NCBI GenBank assembly: GCA_002401685.1
Contig: NVTU01000010.1
Span: 26,241 to 76,759 of the forward strand
Direction: 5' to 3'
Origin: Kordiimonadales bacterium
Lineage (GTDB): Bacteria > Pseudomonadota > Alphaproteobacteria > Sphingomonadales > Kordiimonadaceae
DNA length: 50,519 nucleotides
Shown here: piece after piece, positions 1 through 12,538 of the stretch
Layout: the number at the start of each line of letters is the position of its first letter
Numbering within the stretch: position 1 is the stretch's first letter
The notes under the pieces: generated by a model
What the model was told of the DNA's origin: nothing
What the model saw: the letters and a program-made list of their open reading frames with translations, nothing else
Databases searched by the model: none
Position numbers and translations under genes: made by a program

Positions 1-816
1 ATGCAAGATGGTGACGGCTTGTTAATGGCCAACTTTCGGGCTGACCGGGCGCGAGAAATCCTAACAGCGTTGATTGACCCAGCATTTAATGGCTTTGAAC
101 GACACCAGGCGATCCAGTTTGCTGCACAGGCCGGCATGGTTGAATTCTCAGAGGCGCTCAATAAGCATCTATCCGTATTTTTTGCTTCTGATAAAATCGA
201 AAAATGCCTTGGCGAAACATTGGCTGACAATGAAATCCAGCAGCTCCGTATCGCGGAGACAGAAAAATACGCTCATGTGACTTTTTTCTTCAACGGCGGT
301 ATCGAGGCACCGTTCTCCGGTGAAGACCGTATCCTAATTCCATCCCCAGACGTCGCCACGTACGACTTGAAGCCAGAAATGTCTGCGCATGAAGTCACTG
401 ATAATCTGGTGAAAGCAATAGAGGGCGGCACCTACGGTGCAATCATCGTTAACTACGCTAACCCTGATATGGTGGGTCACACTGGCGTATTATCTGCCGC
501 TATAGAGGCCGTTGAAACCATTGATGCCTGCATCGCACGGCTCGAAGTGGCCGTTAATGACTCAGGGGCGGTCTTGATCGTTACGGCTGACCACGGCAAT
601 GTAGAAATGATGATGGATCATTCAACCGGGCAACCCCATACAGCTCACACCAGTTTCGATGTGCCTGCGCTCTTCGTAAATCATGACGCTAAGGTATGCG
701 ACGGTGCGCTCTCTGATCTGGCACCAACGCTTCTTGCCATTCTCGGCGTCCCAAAGCCTGCGGAAATGACGGGGAAAGATTTATCTTTAGCTGTAGAAGT
801 TCAAGCCTCTGCATAG
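1..816 (+). CDS. gpmI: 2,3-bisphosphoglycerate-independent phosphoglycerate mutase, C-terminal part
   Basis: Interconverts 3- and 2-phosphoglycerate in lower glycolysis, using two Mn ions, in the cytosol. The window opens inside the gene: 271 residues are visible of a family length near 510, so the ATG at base 1 is an internal methionine. The stretch begins with the family segment NFRADRAREI, which binds substrate. It later shows the metal-binding motifs NPDMVGHTG, TADHGN and PHTAHT, which belong to the phosphatase-like domain. The stop lies just before envC, whose real start probably overlaps it, so the two genes are likely cotranscribed. The identification is secure. The N-terminal half, with the catalytic serine, lies outside the window. 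Confidence 0.96.
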   Translation: MQDGDGLLMANFRADRAREILTALIDPAFNGFERHQAIQFAAQAGMVEFSEALNKHLSVFFASDKIEKCLGETLADNEIQQLRIAETEKYAHVTFFFNGGIEAPFSGEDRILIPSPDVATYDLKPEMSAHEVTDNLVKAIEGGTYGAIIVNYANPDMVGHTGVLSAAIEAVETIDACIARLEVAVNDSGAVLIVTADHGNVEMMMDHSTGQPHTAHTSFDVPALFVNHDAKVCDGALSDLAPTLLAILGVPKPAEMTGKDLSLAVEVQASA

Positions 817-835
817 GCTACTAACATACGCATTA

Positions 836-2044
836 TTGGGCACACTTGCCGCCGCATCTGTGGTGGGAGCATGCCATGCACAAGATGACGATGAGGCAGC
901 CGCCCGTCTAAAACAATTGGAGAAACAGGTCCAAGCCCGTGAAGCGGAAGCTACGGCGCTTAAAGAGAAAGCCTCGGCAGCACGCTCCGAAGCTCAAAAG
1001 CTTTCCGAGGAACTTGTTATCATTGGGCGAGATATTCGCACGTCAGAAGGCAATGCACGCCGCCTTGCAATCCGTATTCAAACCTTGGAAACAGTCGAGG
1101 CTGAAAAATCCATTGCCCTAGACAGCCGCAGACAAGAACTGCTTGAACTGTTTTCTGCGCTTGAACGCCTTTCAAAAAGACCGCCGGCGTTGGCCCTTCT
1201 GCAACCAAAAAAAGCGCTTACCACCGCCCGCAGTGCGGCGCTCATTGGCAACATATTACCGGAAATCAACGACAAGGCTGCGACCCTTAAAAAGGACTTG
1301 GACGGGCTTGCCGAAATCCAGCTGGATCTATCTACAGAGCGCTTTAACTATAAAAATACTTTAGAGCGCTTAACCGAACATCAATCAAAAATTGGTTCAA
1401 TGGTTAAACGACGCCGTTCTGAGGCTATAAAAGCCACACGCGGCGCACGGAAAGTTGCACAAGAATTGCAACAATTTGCTGAAGAAGCCGCTAGTTTAAA
1501 GGAACTGATCGAAAAACTGGCACAGCAGGCCGCAAAAAGAGCGCAAGAGATCGCGCGTTTAGCTATGCCTGATAGGGCAAGACCAAGGAGAACGAGCCTA
1601 ACACAAGAGCAAGAAGCAATACCATTTCGGCCTAATGGTCGCCCTATTGTTGAGGTAAAAGGTTCACTGCCCTACCCAGCCCTGGGCAGTATAGTTAGGA
1701 AGTTTGGAGCAGACGAGGCCGTAGGACGCGCGCAAGGCATACGGATTGAAACACGAGCTGGCGCACAGGTGGTGGCCCCATATGATGGCAAAATCGTATT
1801 CTCAGGTCCGTTTAGAGAATATGGACAGTTGCTTATCATTGAGCACGGCAATGGGGTTCATAGTCTGCTTTCTGGGTTTGGTGAGTTATACGGCGCTATT
1901 GGCCAGTGGGTCCTTATGGGAGAACCGATCGGGGCGATGGGCAACACGGCAGACGCAAACCAATTGTATTTGGAAATGCGGCAGGGCGGGAAAGCGGTTA
2001 ACCCGGTACCGTGGCTAAGCAGCCAACTGGCATCGGCGCGATAG
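836..2044 (+). CDS. envC: EnvC-like murein hydrolase activator (degenerate M23/LytM)
   Basis: Periplasmic activator of septal amidases in the EnvC/NlpD class. Residues about 20-240 form a long coiled coil rich in K, E and Q. Residues about 285-395 form a LytM/M23 fold ending in NPVPWLSS. The zinc ligands of active M23 enzymes are missing: AQGIRIET stands where HxGxD is expected, and only the histidine of EHGNG remains nearby. This fits a non-enzymatic activator. Start: the TTG at 836 yields a signal peptide with no basic n-region. The open frame runs upstream to a stop at 794-796, and a CTG at 809 would give LHRLLTYALLGTL, a better signal peptide overlapping gpmI, with GTAGAAG ahead of it. 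The neighbour ctpA is the usual partner in this class. Confidence 0.88.
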   Translation: MGTLAAASVVGACHAQDDDEAAARLKQLEKQVQAREAEATALKEKASAARSEAQKLSEELVIIGRDIRTSEGNARRLAIRIQTLETVEAEKSIALDSRRQELLELFSALERLSKRPPALALLQPKKALTTARSAALIGNILPEINDKAATLKKDLDGLAEIQLDLSTERFNYKNTLERLTEHQSKIGSMVKRRRSEAIKATRGARKVAQELQQFAEEAASLKELIEKLAQQAAKRAQEIARLAMPDRARPRRTSLTQEQEAIPFRPNGRPIVEVKGSLPYPALGSIVRKFGADEAVGRAQGIRIETRAGAQVVAPYDGKIVFSGPFREYGQLLIIEHGNGVHSLLSGFGELYGAIGQWVLMGEPIGAMGNTADANQLYLEMRQGGKAVNPVPWLSSQLASAR

Positions 2045-2123
2045 TTAAAAAGATGAAACAAATTAAAACAAGAAAACGATCACTGGTAAGACAGGCCAGT
2101 ACAATGAGTAGAAAGGTAGCAAT

Positions 2124-3458
2124 ATGCGAAAACTTGTAACAGGCGCTTTACTCGCTCTGATGATGACAGTTCCGGGCCATGCCCAGAAGCAGCAGTCTCA
2201 AGACGAATTTTATGAGCAGCTAGACCTCCTGATGCGGGTTCTTGAGCGCGTGCGCTCTGAGTATGTTGATGAAGTAGACGACAAGAAAATTGTGGAAGCT
2301 GCTATTCAGGGAGTGCTCCGGTCACTTGATCCGCATTCTACCTACCTTAATCCTGAAGTGTACGAACAAGTGCGGGTTCAAATTCAAGGTGAATACGGCG
2401 GGCTTGGTATCGAGGTGCAGGCTGACAAGGGCGTTGTGAAAGTCGTTTCGCCTATTGATGACACCCCCGCCGATGAAGCTGGCGTACTAGGCGGTGATTA
2501 TATTACCCATATCGACGGCGAAGCCATTTTAGGCCAAACACTCTCTGAAGCGATTAAGAAAATGCGTGGCCCTGTCGATACGCCAGTGGTTATCACCATT
2601 GTGCGCGAAGGCGAGCCAGAGCCGTTTGACATCGAAATTGTGCGCCGTAAGATCATGGTACGAGCAGTGCGCCACAGGATTGAGGACGAAACGATCGGCT
2701 ATGTGCGCGTTACCACCTTCAACATGCAATCTGGCCGCCTTGTGGAAGAAGCGGTAAACGCAATAGTTGATGAGCTCGGCCCTGATCTCGACGGGCTTAT
2801 TCTTGATCTGCGCAATAACCCCGGCGGCCTTCTCAATGAAGCCATCCGTATTTCAGACGTTTTTCTTGACCGCGGTGAGATTGTGTCCACTAAAGGCCGT
2901 CGTCGCCAAAACAACAACCGTTGGCACGCAACTTCGGGTGACCTACTGAACGGCATCCCAATGGTGGTGCTGACCAATGCATATTCTGCGTCGGCCTCTG
3001 AGATTGTTGCTGGTGCGTTACAGGACCACAGACGGGCCATTATTCTAGGCGACAGGACCTTCGGCAAAGGAACTGTACAAAGTGAAATTCAACTCGGCCG
3101 TAGCGGTAGCCAAGCCATTCGCCTCACTACGGCACGTTATTTCACACCGAGTGGCCGGTCTATTCAGGAACGCGGCGTGGAACCTGATATCGAACTACTG
3201 CAGCCTCGGCAAAAAGGCCAGCGCGGTAAACCACGCCGCGAGGCGGACATTAGCGGCCACATAACCAATGACCAACAGGGCCTCGATAGAACCGGCGAAA
3301 AAGACGGCAAGGCAACCGCGAAAAAAATCTCCACGACAGATCCTGTAACTGCAAATACTGTGCAAGAACCAGTTGACGTACAGCTCAGATATGCGATTAA
3401 GCTATTAAAGAACATGTCGAATTTGCCGAAGCCACAATTGGCGGAAGCACGTTCATAA
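2124..3458 (+). CDS. ctpA: C-terminal processing peptidase (S41A)
   Basis: Exported serine protease that trims or degrades periplasmic and envelope proteins, often cell-wall hydrolases. The first 20 residues, ending GHA, are a clear signal peptide. A PDZ domain covers about residues 90-165. The catalytic Ser/Lys dyad fits Ser290 in NAYSASASE and Lys315 in FGKGTVQ; the 25-residue spacing is the one usual in the family. The C-terminal 80 residues are a low-complexity basic tail. At 444 residues the length is typical of alphaproteobacterial CtpA. It lies 79 bases after envC on the same strand, so one transcript with envC and yibQ is likely, and its substrates may include the amidase system that EnvC controls (inference). 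Confidence 0.95.
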   Translation: MRKLVTGALLALMMTVPGHAQKQQSQDEFYEQLDLLMRVLERVRSEYVDEVDDKKIVEAAIQGVLRSLDPHSTYLNPEVYEQVRVQIQGEYGGLGIEVQADKGVVKVVSPIDDTPADEAGVLGGDYITHIDGEAILGQTLSEAIKKMRGPVDTPVVITIVREGEPEPFDIEIVRRKIMVRAVRHRIEDETIGYVRVTTFNMQSGRLVEEAVNAIVDELGPDLDGLILDLRNNPGGLLNEAIRISDVFLDRGEIVSTKGRRRQNNNRWHATSGDLLNGIPMVVLTNAYSASASEIVAGALQDHRRAIILGDRTFGKGTVQSEIQLGRSGSQAIRLTTARYFTPSGRSIQERGVEPDIELLQPRQKGQRGKPRREADISGHITNDQQGLDRTGEKDGKATAKKISTTDPVTANTVQEPVDVQLRYAIKLLKNMSNLPKPQLAEARS

Positions 3459-3510
3459 GCTGCCCTAAGATTGGTCGGCTACTTCATAAACTAAAAAGGG
3501 TTCTGTAACC

Positions 3511-4635
3511 GTGCCGACCAACTTCACACCATTGCTTACCGCATGGGCCTTGACCATAATTATCATTTTGGGCGGGGTTATGGTGCTGGAGCTTACCTAC
3601 GATCCGGAAGTTGCTATCGCGGAACTTGGTGATCCCATATTGACGGATGCTGCAGATGCAGGCGAAACCGGCAGCGAAGATACCAACAATGCGAGCAGCG
3701 GCACAGATGCGCAGGACCCTACAATTTCAGGCCAAGCCGAAACGCCTCTCGAAACCGATACGCAACTTCCTGCACCCGGGCAAGATACTACGGCGGCCGT
3801 TCCCACACCTGTTGAGCAGCCTAAGGGATTACCCATTAAGCCTGTGGCGGAGCTGCTAGAAAATACCAGCGAGGGCCCGCTTCCAAAAATTGCGGATGAT
3901 GGCAGACTTTCTTATAATGTGTACGCGGCACCAAGGAATTCAGACATTACGCTTAGCAGAATTTCCATTCTTATTACCGACCTCGGTAAAAAGGCTAACA
4001 ACACCCGGCGCGCCGTAGAAGAGTTGCCTGCAGAAATTAGCCTCGGTTTTTCAGTGTACGGCAGAGATCTTCACAATTGGGGCCAACTGGCACGCACGGC
4101 TGGGCATGAAGTATTGCTCGCCATTCCAATGGAACCAACCGGCTACCCGCAAAATGACCCAGGCCCACTTACCTTGCTCACCAGTAATGCTGCCAGCAAA
4201 AATGCAAGGTTGCTGAGATCCTCACTTGCGCGTTTCAGTGGCTATGTAGGTGTTGTAAATTTAAACGGCTCTCGCTTCATTGCCGCAAGTGACAGTATTA
4301 GGCCCGTGTTAGACGAGCTGAAGCGCCGTGGGCTGATGTTCGTGGATAACCGGGACAGCAAGTATTCTCGCGCCGCCGCTATGGCTAAGGCCATCAACAT
4401 GCCGTGGGCGGTCAATAACCGCTATCTAGATAACGAGCTTGGTTCAGATGAGATCCGGGCTCAGCTTGTTCTGTTGGAGCAACGGGCGCGAACGCAAGGC
4501 GCGGCGCTAGGCATTGCCCGTTCCTACCCTGTATCAATACGAGTAATTAAAGCCTGGACGGAAACGCTAAAAGAACGTGGTTTTATACTGGTGCCGGTAA
4601 CGTCGATAGCAAACCAACAAGCCCTACCACGGTAA
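3511..4635 (+). CDS. Divergent polysaccharide deacetylase family protein (YibQ/DUF610)
   Basis: Member of the YibQ-type divergent polysaccharide deacetylase family, which has no firmly known substrate. A GTG start gives a short N-terminus and then one membrane helix (residues about 9-27). A Pro/Thr/Asp-rich linker follows to about residue 135, and then the NodB-like barrel, which begins ISILITDLGKK and ends FILVPVTSIA. Conserved family pieces include FSVYGRDLHNW, HEVLLAIPMEP and VVNLNGSRF. The protein is anchored in the inner membrane with its domain in the periplasm. It sits between ctpA and rppH, which is its common place in alphaproteobacteria and suggests a cell-envelope role. TDLG is seen where active deacetylases keep paired Asp residues, so activity is doubtful. 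Confidence 0.88.
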   Translation: MPTNFTPLLTAWALTIIIILGGVMVLELTYDPEVAIAELGDPILTDAADAGETGSEDTNNASSGTDAQDPTISGQAETPLETDTQLPAPGQDTTAAVPTPVEQPKGLPIKPVAELLENTSEGPLPKIADDGRLSYNVYAAPRNSDITLSRISILITDLGKKANNTRRAVEELPAEISLGFSVYGRDLHNWGQLARTAGHEVLLAIPMEPTGYPQNDPGPLTLLTSNAASKNARLLRSSLARFSGYVGVVNLNGSRFIAASDSIRPVLDELKRRGLMFVDNRDSKYSRAAAMAKAINMPWAVNNRYLDNELGSDEIRAQLVLLEQRARTQGAALGIARSYPVSIRVIKAWTETLKERGFILVPVTSIANQQALPR

Positions 4636-4644
4636 GTAAATCCC

Positions 4645-5106
4645 ATGAACAATATGTCCTATCGCCCTTGCGTTGGTATCATGCTGATCAACAGCAACGG
4701 TTTAATTTTCAGCGCCGAACGCACGGACATGCCGGGCGCATGGCAAATGCCGCAAGGTGGCGTTGATATCGGTGAAGACCAGGAACAAGCGGCCCTGAGG
4801 GAACTTGAAGAAGAAACCAGTGTTCCACATAGTGCGGTCCGTATCGTCAAACGCACGGCAAGCAGTGTGCGCTATGATTTCCCTCAGGAACTACTAACCA
4901 GAGACGGTTGGAAGGGAAAATATATTGGGCAAGAACAGCACTGGTTTCTGATGGAACTTACTGGAGTTGAGGCCCTGATCAACATCGAGACTGAGCATCC
5001 GGAATTCAGCCGTTGGAAGTGGTCGACACCAGAAGAGCTGGTATCCGAAATCGTCTCTTTTAAAACGAGCGTCTACGAACAAGTGGTAGCGGAACTTTTA
5101 GGATAG
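4645..5106 (+). CDS. rppH: RNA pyrophosphohydrolase (Nudix)
   Basis: Removes pyrophosphate from the 5' end of triphosphorylated mRNA, opening it to RNase E-type decay; dinucleoside polyphosphates are alternative substrates. The Nudix box spans residues 38-60, with Glu44 and RELEEE (52-57). Its usual last Gly is Ser59. The 153-residue length, the opening YRPCVGIML and the late EQHWFLMEL block match RppH rather than generic Nudix proteins. The start ATG is nine bases after the yibQ stop; an in-frame second Met follows three codons later (MNNMSYRP) and could be the true start. It is the last gene of the envelope block and faces atpC across a bidirectional terminator. Confidence 0.93.
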   Translation: MNNMSYRPCVGIMLINSNGLIFSAERTDMPGAWQMPQGGVDIGEDQEQAALRELEEETSVPHSAVRIVKRTASSVRYDFPQELLTRDGWKGKYIGQEQHWFLMELTGVEALINIETEHPEFSRWKWSTPEELVSEIVSFKTSVYEQVVAELLG

Positions 5107-5157
5107 TGCCCTGCTGTCTTAAGACTGCCGCCGGCATTCCCTGAACCTGCTTAGGCC

Positions 5158-5192
5158 AAAAAAAACGCCGCCAAAGTTGGCAGCGTTTTTTA
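5158..5192. terminator. Bidirectional terminator between rppH and atpC
   Basis: AAAACGC-CGCCAA and TTGGCAGCGTTTT form a 13-bp stem around a three-base loop, flanked by A and T runs. On the + strand one pair is a C-A mismatch. On the - strand the same position is a G-U wobble, so the structure is stronger as the end of the atpHAGDC transcript while still serving rppH. Confidence 0.8.
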
Positions 5193-5214
5193 TTCTGGAA
5201 TTTTGTGTAGCTAA

Positions 5215-5622
5215 CTAAGCAGCAATAACTTCCTGAAGGGCAGTCATCCAAGCTAATTCCTTTTCGAAACCAGCACGGGCAATATCATCCTTAGCATCCT
5301 GAATATCTTCCTGCATGTTGGAGATATTCTGAGCCAGCTCTTCAGCGTTAACACCGTCAAGCGACAGTGTTTCTTCGGCCAAGATTGTCAGGCCTTCAGG
5401 GCTGATCTGGGCGAGGCCACCTTTTACAAACAAACGCTCGGCAGTGCCGCTCTCTTGCTCGTAAATTTCAATCACGCCTGGGCGGATTGTCGACATCATC
5501 GGAGCGTGCTGCGGCATAGCGGCAAAATCACCGTCCATACCCGGAACAACTACCATCGCCACCTGAGCGTCTTTCAAAAGACGCTCAGGGGATACGATTT
5601 CCAAATGCATTGTATCTGTCAT
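5215..5622 (-). CDS. atpC: F1 ATP synthase epsilon subunit
   Basis: Epsilon subunit of the central stalk, which couples rotation to catalysis and restrains ATP hydrolysis. Residues 1-85 make the beta-sandwich, opening HLEIVSPERLL with the family segment GDFAAMPQHAPM. The remaining part is a helical hairpin. At 135 residues it is of normal length. It is the last gene of the atp cluster, 21 bases after atpD, and is followed by a terminator. Confidence 0.96.
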   Translation of the reverse strand: MTDTMHLEIVSPERLLKDAQVAMVVVPGMDGDFAAMPQHAPMMSTIRPGVIEIYEQESGTAERLFVKGGLAQISPEGLTILAEETLSLDGVNAEELAQNISNMQEDIQDAKDDIARAGFEKELAWMTALQEVIAA

Positions 5623-5643
5623 GATATCCCTAAACCCTTCAGC

Positions 5644-7068
<1,425 letters not shown>

Positions 7069-7086
7069 TTACACCCCTTGTGTAAG

Positions 7087-7980
7087 CTACTTAAGCGCTT
7101 CAGCGCCCGAGATAATTTCAATCAATTCTTTTGTGATGTTGGCCTGACGTGTCCTGTTATAGGTGATTGTCAAACCATCAATCATTTCGCCAGCGTTGCG
7201 TGTTGCACTATCCATCGCTGTCATCCGTGAACCCTGCTCGGAAGCAGCGTTTTCAAGAAGACCACGGTAGATCTGCACCGCCACGTTACGAGGCAACAGA
7301 TCCTCAAGGATTGCTTCCTCATCAGGCTCGTATTCGTAAATCGCTCCGCCAAGTTTATCCCCTGCATCTTCTTCAGACACGTCAGGCATCGGTGCAGGTA
7401 CAAGCTGCTGGTTCGTAGGAATTTGAACCAAAACCGATTGAAACTTAGCATAGAAGAGAGACGCAACGTCAAACTCACCGCGCTCAAACATTGCAAGTAC
7501 ATTGTTTGCAATCGGCTGAGCATCAGAAAACGCCAACCGCTTCACAGCAGACAAATCTACTTGCTCAATGATGTTGTCGGCGTATTGCCGGCGCAAAATG
7601 GCAACACCTTTTTTGCCAATGCACAGGATTTTCACGGTTTTACCGTCAGCAATCAAGGTCGCAATATGAGCCCGGGCCGCTTTTACGATATTGGCATTAA
7701 AACCACCGCAAAGCCCGCGCTCAGATGTTGCAACAATCACGAGATGTACATCGTCCTTACCTGTGCCAGCCAGCAAGGGCGAAGCGCCCGGGCTGTCTTT
7801 CACTGCAATTCCGAGACCGGTCAGTACATTTTCCATCCGTTCGGCGTAAGGACGTGCAGCTTCCGCTGCTTCCTGCGCACGGCGCAATTTAGATGCCGCA
7901 ACCATTTGCATGGCTTTGGTGATCTTCTGCGTCGACTTAACGGACGTAATCCGGTTTTTCAGATCTTTAAGGCTCGCCAT
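7087..7980 (-). CDS. atpG: F1 ATP synthase gamma subunit
   Basis: Rotor shaft of F1, transmitting torque between the c-ring and the alpha/beta hexamer. The N-terminal helix carries the conserved [21 protein letters not shown] pattern, and the C-terminal helix carries [17 protein letters not shown]. The central Rossmann-like part contains [13 protein letters not shown]. At 297 residues it is normal for alphaproteobacteria. It lies 30 bases downstream of atpA in the same operon. Confidence 0.98.
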   Translation of the reverse strand: MASLKDLKNRITSVKSTQKITKAMQMVAASKLRRAQEAAEAARPYAERMENVLTGLGIAVKDSPGASPLLAGTGKDDVHLVIVATSERGLCGGFNANIVKAARAHIATLIADGKTVKILCIGKKGVAILRRQYADNIIEQVDLSAVKRLAFSDAQPIANNVLAMFERGEFDVASLFYAKFQSVLVQIPTNQQLVPAPMPDVSEEDAGDKLGGAIYEYEPDEEAILEDLLPRNVAVQIYRGLLENAASEQGSRMTAMDSATRNAGEMIDGLTITYNRTRQANITKELIEIISGAEALK

Positions 7981-8010
7981 AGGCCGTGCCCTTCTCCTCT
8001 GATATCAAAC

Positions 8011-10106
<2,096 letters not shown>

Positions 10107-10169
10107 TTCTGACGTTCCCCTTTAGTGAAGGCAAAAACCTGGTTACTCTTAATACGGACCGAAAACTGC

Positions 10170-10388
10170 TCAGCACGTACGCTCAATCTGGTTTCTTTCA
10201 ATTGGGCGTCTTTTTGCCCACTTGCGGCGCTTTCCAGCCCAAATGCGTGCTCCCTCTAGCATAGAGGTTTCGCCCTTGCAAGCCGCCAAATGCCGCAAGC
10301 GCGATTCTTCTTCAAATGTTTGATTTTGGTACCCGCAAACGATAACCCGATCACCATTAAAGATATGCCGCTCACAGACGAACATCAC
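10170..10388 (-). CDS. Short hypothetical reading frame carrying repeat copy 1
   Basis: A 72-codon frame just upstream of atpH. Its C-terminal third (SMLEGARIWAGKRRKWAKR, then a few residues to IERTC) is matched by a second copy at 11,456-11,552. The two copies differ by substitutions and a 3-base indel, so the segment evolved as coding sequence. I do not recognise the family. A GTG or ATG start at 10,388 or 10,385 has no good ribosome site, and the frame sits in the atp promoter region, so this may be a relic rather than a working gene. Confidence 0.3.
   Translation of the reverse strand: MMFVCERHIFNGDRVIVCGYQNQTFEEESRLRHLAACKGETSMLEGARIWAGKRRKWAKRRPIERNQIERTC
10177..10276 (-). repeat. Diverged coding repeat, copy 1
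   Basis: About 100 bases resembling 11,456-11,552 at roughly three-quarters identity by eye. Shared cores include GTACGCTC, GTCTTTTTGCCC, GCTTTCCA and AGCATAGAGG. Both copies lie in the same orientation and flank the sulfotransferase pseudogene. Confidence 0.75.
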
Positions 10389-10508
10389 TATATGACAATG
10401 TCTTTTTCAAATATTTCCCAGCACGGTTTGTTAAACCTCAATCCCATTCGCTAAAACGAACATATAGGATTGCTTTACCCTTGAGGTTGGTCGATTTAAA
10501 AGTGGAGT

Positions 10509-11281
10509 CTACTGATATCCAAACCGTTCGTTCAACTTGCGGAGGCCAGGGGAGTTATTATAGATTTTCAAAATATCCTCAGAGGGCGCAGATACTGTGT
10601 TTTTGATCTTTTTCTCGCCGAGATCCTTCGCCCAAGCAGATTGGGCCGGTTTCCTGCCGTCCCAAAGTGTCAATTTATCGTCGCTATGTTCGAAATTCCA
10701 AAATTCTTGCATCCCTTCTTCATACTCAAAACCCAAAACACTCAAGACTTTGGTCAGAACCTGCTTTGGATTTTGGACCAAATCTTCATAGCGTATGGTA
10801 ACCATTTTCGGAAATAATCGCCTGTATTTTAAAATTTATTGATTGTTCGATAGCCACAATTTAGCGGCATCTACCAACGAGATTCCTGAGCTTTTAAATG
10901 CCTTGCTTTGCATCATCTGTCGCACATCGCGCACGATGAAAAGTAGCGGCACATCCCCAAAAGTCGCCCTTAATCGCGGCAGATGAGCTGCGTTTCCTGG
11001 CTCCTTTACAACGAGCGCCTGTTTCTGCTCTGCCTTCAGTGTCTCTGAAAATAAAAATGTGGATCTTCTATCGCGCGCGAAATATCCACGCCAAGCGATT
11101 CACATATCTGAATTACTTTGTCCAAACGTAAATTTTCGGATTGCGTCCCGAAAAAAAACTTCGCCACCGGAATTTCATAGGGTGCCGCAATCTGAGAGTG
11201 CGAATCCAGCATTCGGGTCAACAAAGTCGACCCTGCGCGGGGAGCGCTTACACAAAAAAACAATTTCATAATAGTATCCAC
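10509..11281 (-). pseudogene. Sulfotransferase pseudogene (one frameshift, one nonsense codon)
   Basis: Relic of a PAPS-dependent sulfotransferase. The N-terminal piece (11,281 to about 11,046) holds the cofactor loop SAPRAGSTLLTRMLDSHS. The frame then shifts, and the middle piece (about 11,045 to 10,833) reads LVVKEPGNAAHLPRLRATF and LLFIVRDVRQMM, the 3'-phosphate-binding region. A TAA near 10,832, where a Lys codon AAA is plausible, interrupts it. The same frame continues with LKYRRLFPK and then IRYEDLVQNP to the natural end at 10,509. Read through both lesions the product would be about 255 residues, a normal length. The lesions were found by translating the gaps between open frames. The island around it carries other glycan-modifying genes, so its former role was probably surface-glycan sulfation. 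Confidence 0.85.
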
Positions 11282-11455
11282 ATTTAAATCGAAGCAGATT
11301 GAGCCCGCAAAGTGCCGGACCTTGCTCTAAATATTGGTCTAGGGCAACAGAAGCACAATTTCGGTTGCAGGTAGAACACCCTCTCCTATCAATCCACTGA
11401 GTTTTTTCAATCCAATGAATTTTTTGTAAGGTAGCCCTATGAAGCTCTTCGGTAC

Positions 11456-11552
11456 GTACGCTCGATCTTGCTTTTGACTGGGTGTCTTTTTGCCCTCTTT
11501 CGGTGCTTTCCATCCCACAATCGTGCTCCTTCAAGCATAGAGGCTTCACCCT
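11456..11552 (-). repeat. Diverged coding repeat, copy 2
   Basis: Second copy of the segment at 10,177-10,276. Translated on the - strand it gives SMLEGARLWDGKHRKRAKR and continues to IERTY, against SMLEGARIWAGKRRKWAKR and IERTC in copy 1, with one codon fewer. The frame runs into a stop soon after, so this copy is a fragment. The rest of 11,282-11,579 holds no further recognisable gene. Confidence 0.75.
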
Positions 11553-11579
11553 CTACTTTTAAGACGGGCCACGCACACC

Positions 11580-12428
11580 TTAAAGGGAATGGATATAGTC
11601 CAACAATTCGCTTGTATTGCCAAACTTCAGTTTCTGGATCGCCTGCAGCCGAGCCACCGTGTCTTTAGCTGATGGCCTATAGTCAGGATCAATATCATAA
11701 AGCCGGAACAGCCCGCTTGGAAACGCTGGCACAAACTCCCACTTGTACGGGCGGCCAGGTACGCAAAATGCTGCTGCCGACTGCCACACGTTTCCGGTCC
11801 AAAACCGAGTTTGCTGCGTAGGGGTAGCGACTGACAACGCCACTGGCAACATGTCGTGCGCCAAAATTTCGCCGCCTTCTTTCAGCACTGCAAACGAATG
11901 ATAAATGTCTTTCATCGTCTGATGCGCTTCGTGAAGACCATCCAGAAAAATCATTTCAAAAAAGTTACTGTATGTTTCCGTGTGCTCAAAGAAGAAATCG
12001 TCGCTAAGAACACCAAACAAATGGGGCTCAACTTTCAGCGTATGTTTGATATCAAACTGTGGGTCCACACCAACCGCATAACAGCCTTCGTTTGCCAATG
12101 CTAGAGCGTCACCCCAGCGCACGCCCACTTCCAGATAGGTACTAATGTCCCTATCAACATGATGCTTTTTCAAATAATCCATATATTTGACATCAGGAAA
12201 CTGCAGTTTGGCCATGCGCTCATGAAGCTGCATTAACTCTGCTGCTGCCACCCGGGTCATTTTACCCTGATTTTTCTGAATAAACATTTTCTCAATTGCA
12301 CGCAATTGTTCAAGGATTGGCCCACTTCTGACCGCCGTTTTGAGTTCGCCTGTTGCTACTGCCATTTTTCCCTCATCGTAAGATTCGTAGAACACACCCA
12401 TGCTTTTTAAAGAACCGCCAATAGACAA
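11580..12428 (-). CDS. Class I SAM-dependent methyltransferase (Methyltransf_24-like)
   Basis: Probable methyltransferase of 282 residues; the substrate is unknown. The first 95 residues are helical and have no recognised domain. The Rossmann core follows: motif I TYLEVGVRWGDALALA, the acidic end of strand 2 VGVDPQFD, then MIFLDGLHEAHQTMKDI and EILAHDMLP, the pattern seen in glycan- and antibiotic-tailoring methyltransferases. The gene is on the same strand as the glycosyltransferase fusion and the next methyltransferase, in the island between atpH and priA. A sugar or glycan-building substrate is inferred from these neighbours only. Confidence 0.8.
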   Translation of the reverse strand: MSIGGSLKSMGVFYESYDEGKMAVATGELKTAVRSGPILEQLRAIEKMFIQKNQGKMTRVAAAELMQLHERMAKLQFPDVKYMDYLKKHHVDRDISTYLEVGVRWGDALALANEGCYAVGVDPQFDIKHTLKVEPHLFGVLSDDFFFEHTETYSNFFEMIFLDGLHEAHQTMKDIYHSFAVLKEGGEILAHDMLPVALSVATPTQQTRFWTGNVWQSAAAFCVPGRPYKWEFVPAFPSGLFRLYDIDPDYRPSAKDTVARLQAIQKLKFGNTSELLDYIHSL

Positions 12429-12538
12429 GAACGATTAAGACAAAGAGTATTCCACCCGGCTCTGCTCAGGTTCTAGTGTCAAAACTTTCTAACGATACCG
12501 CCTGATGCTGCCCTCGCTATATTTAGTATTCCTATTAT

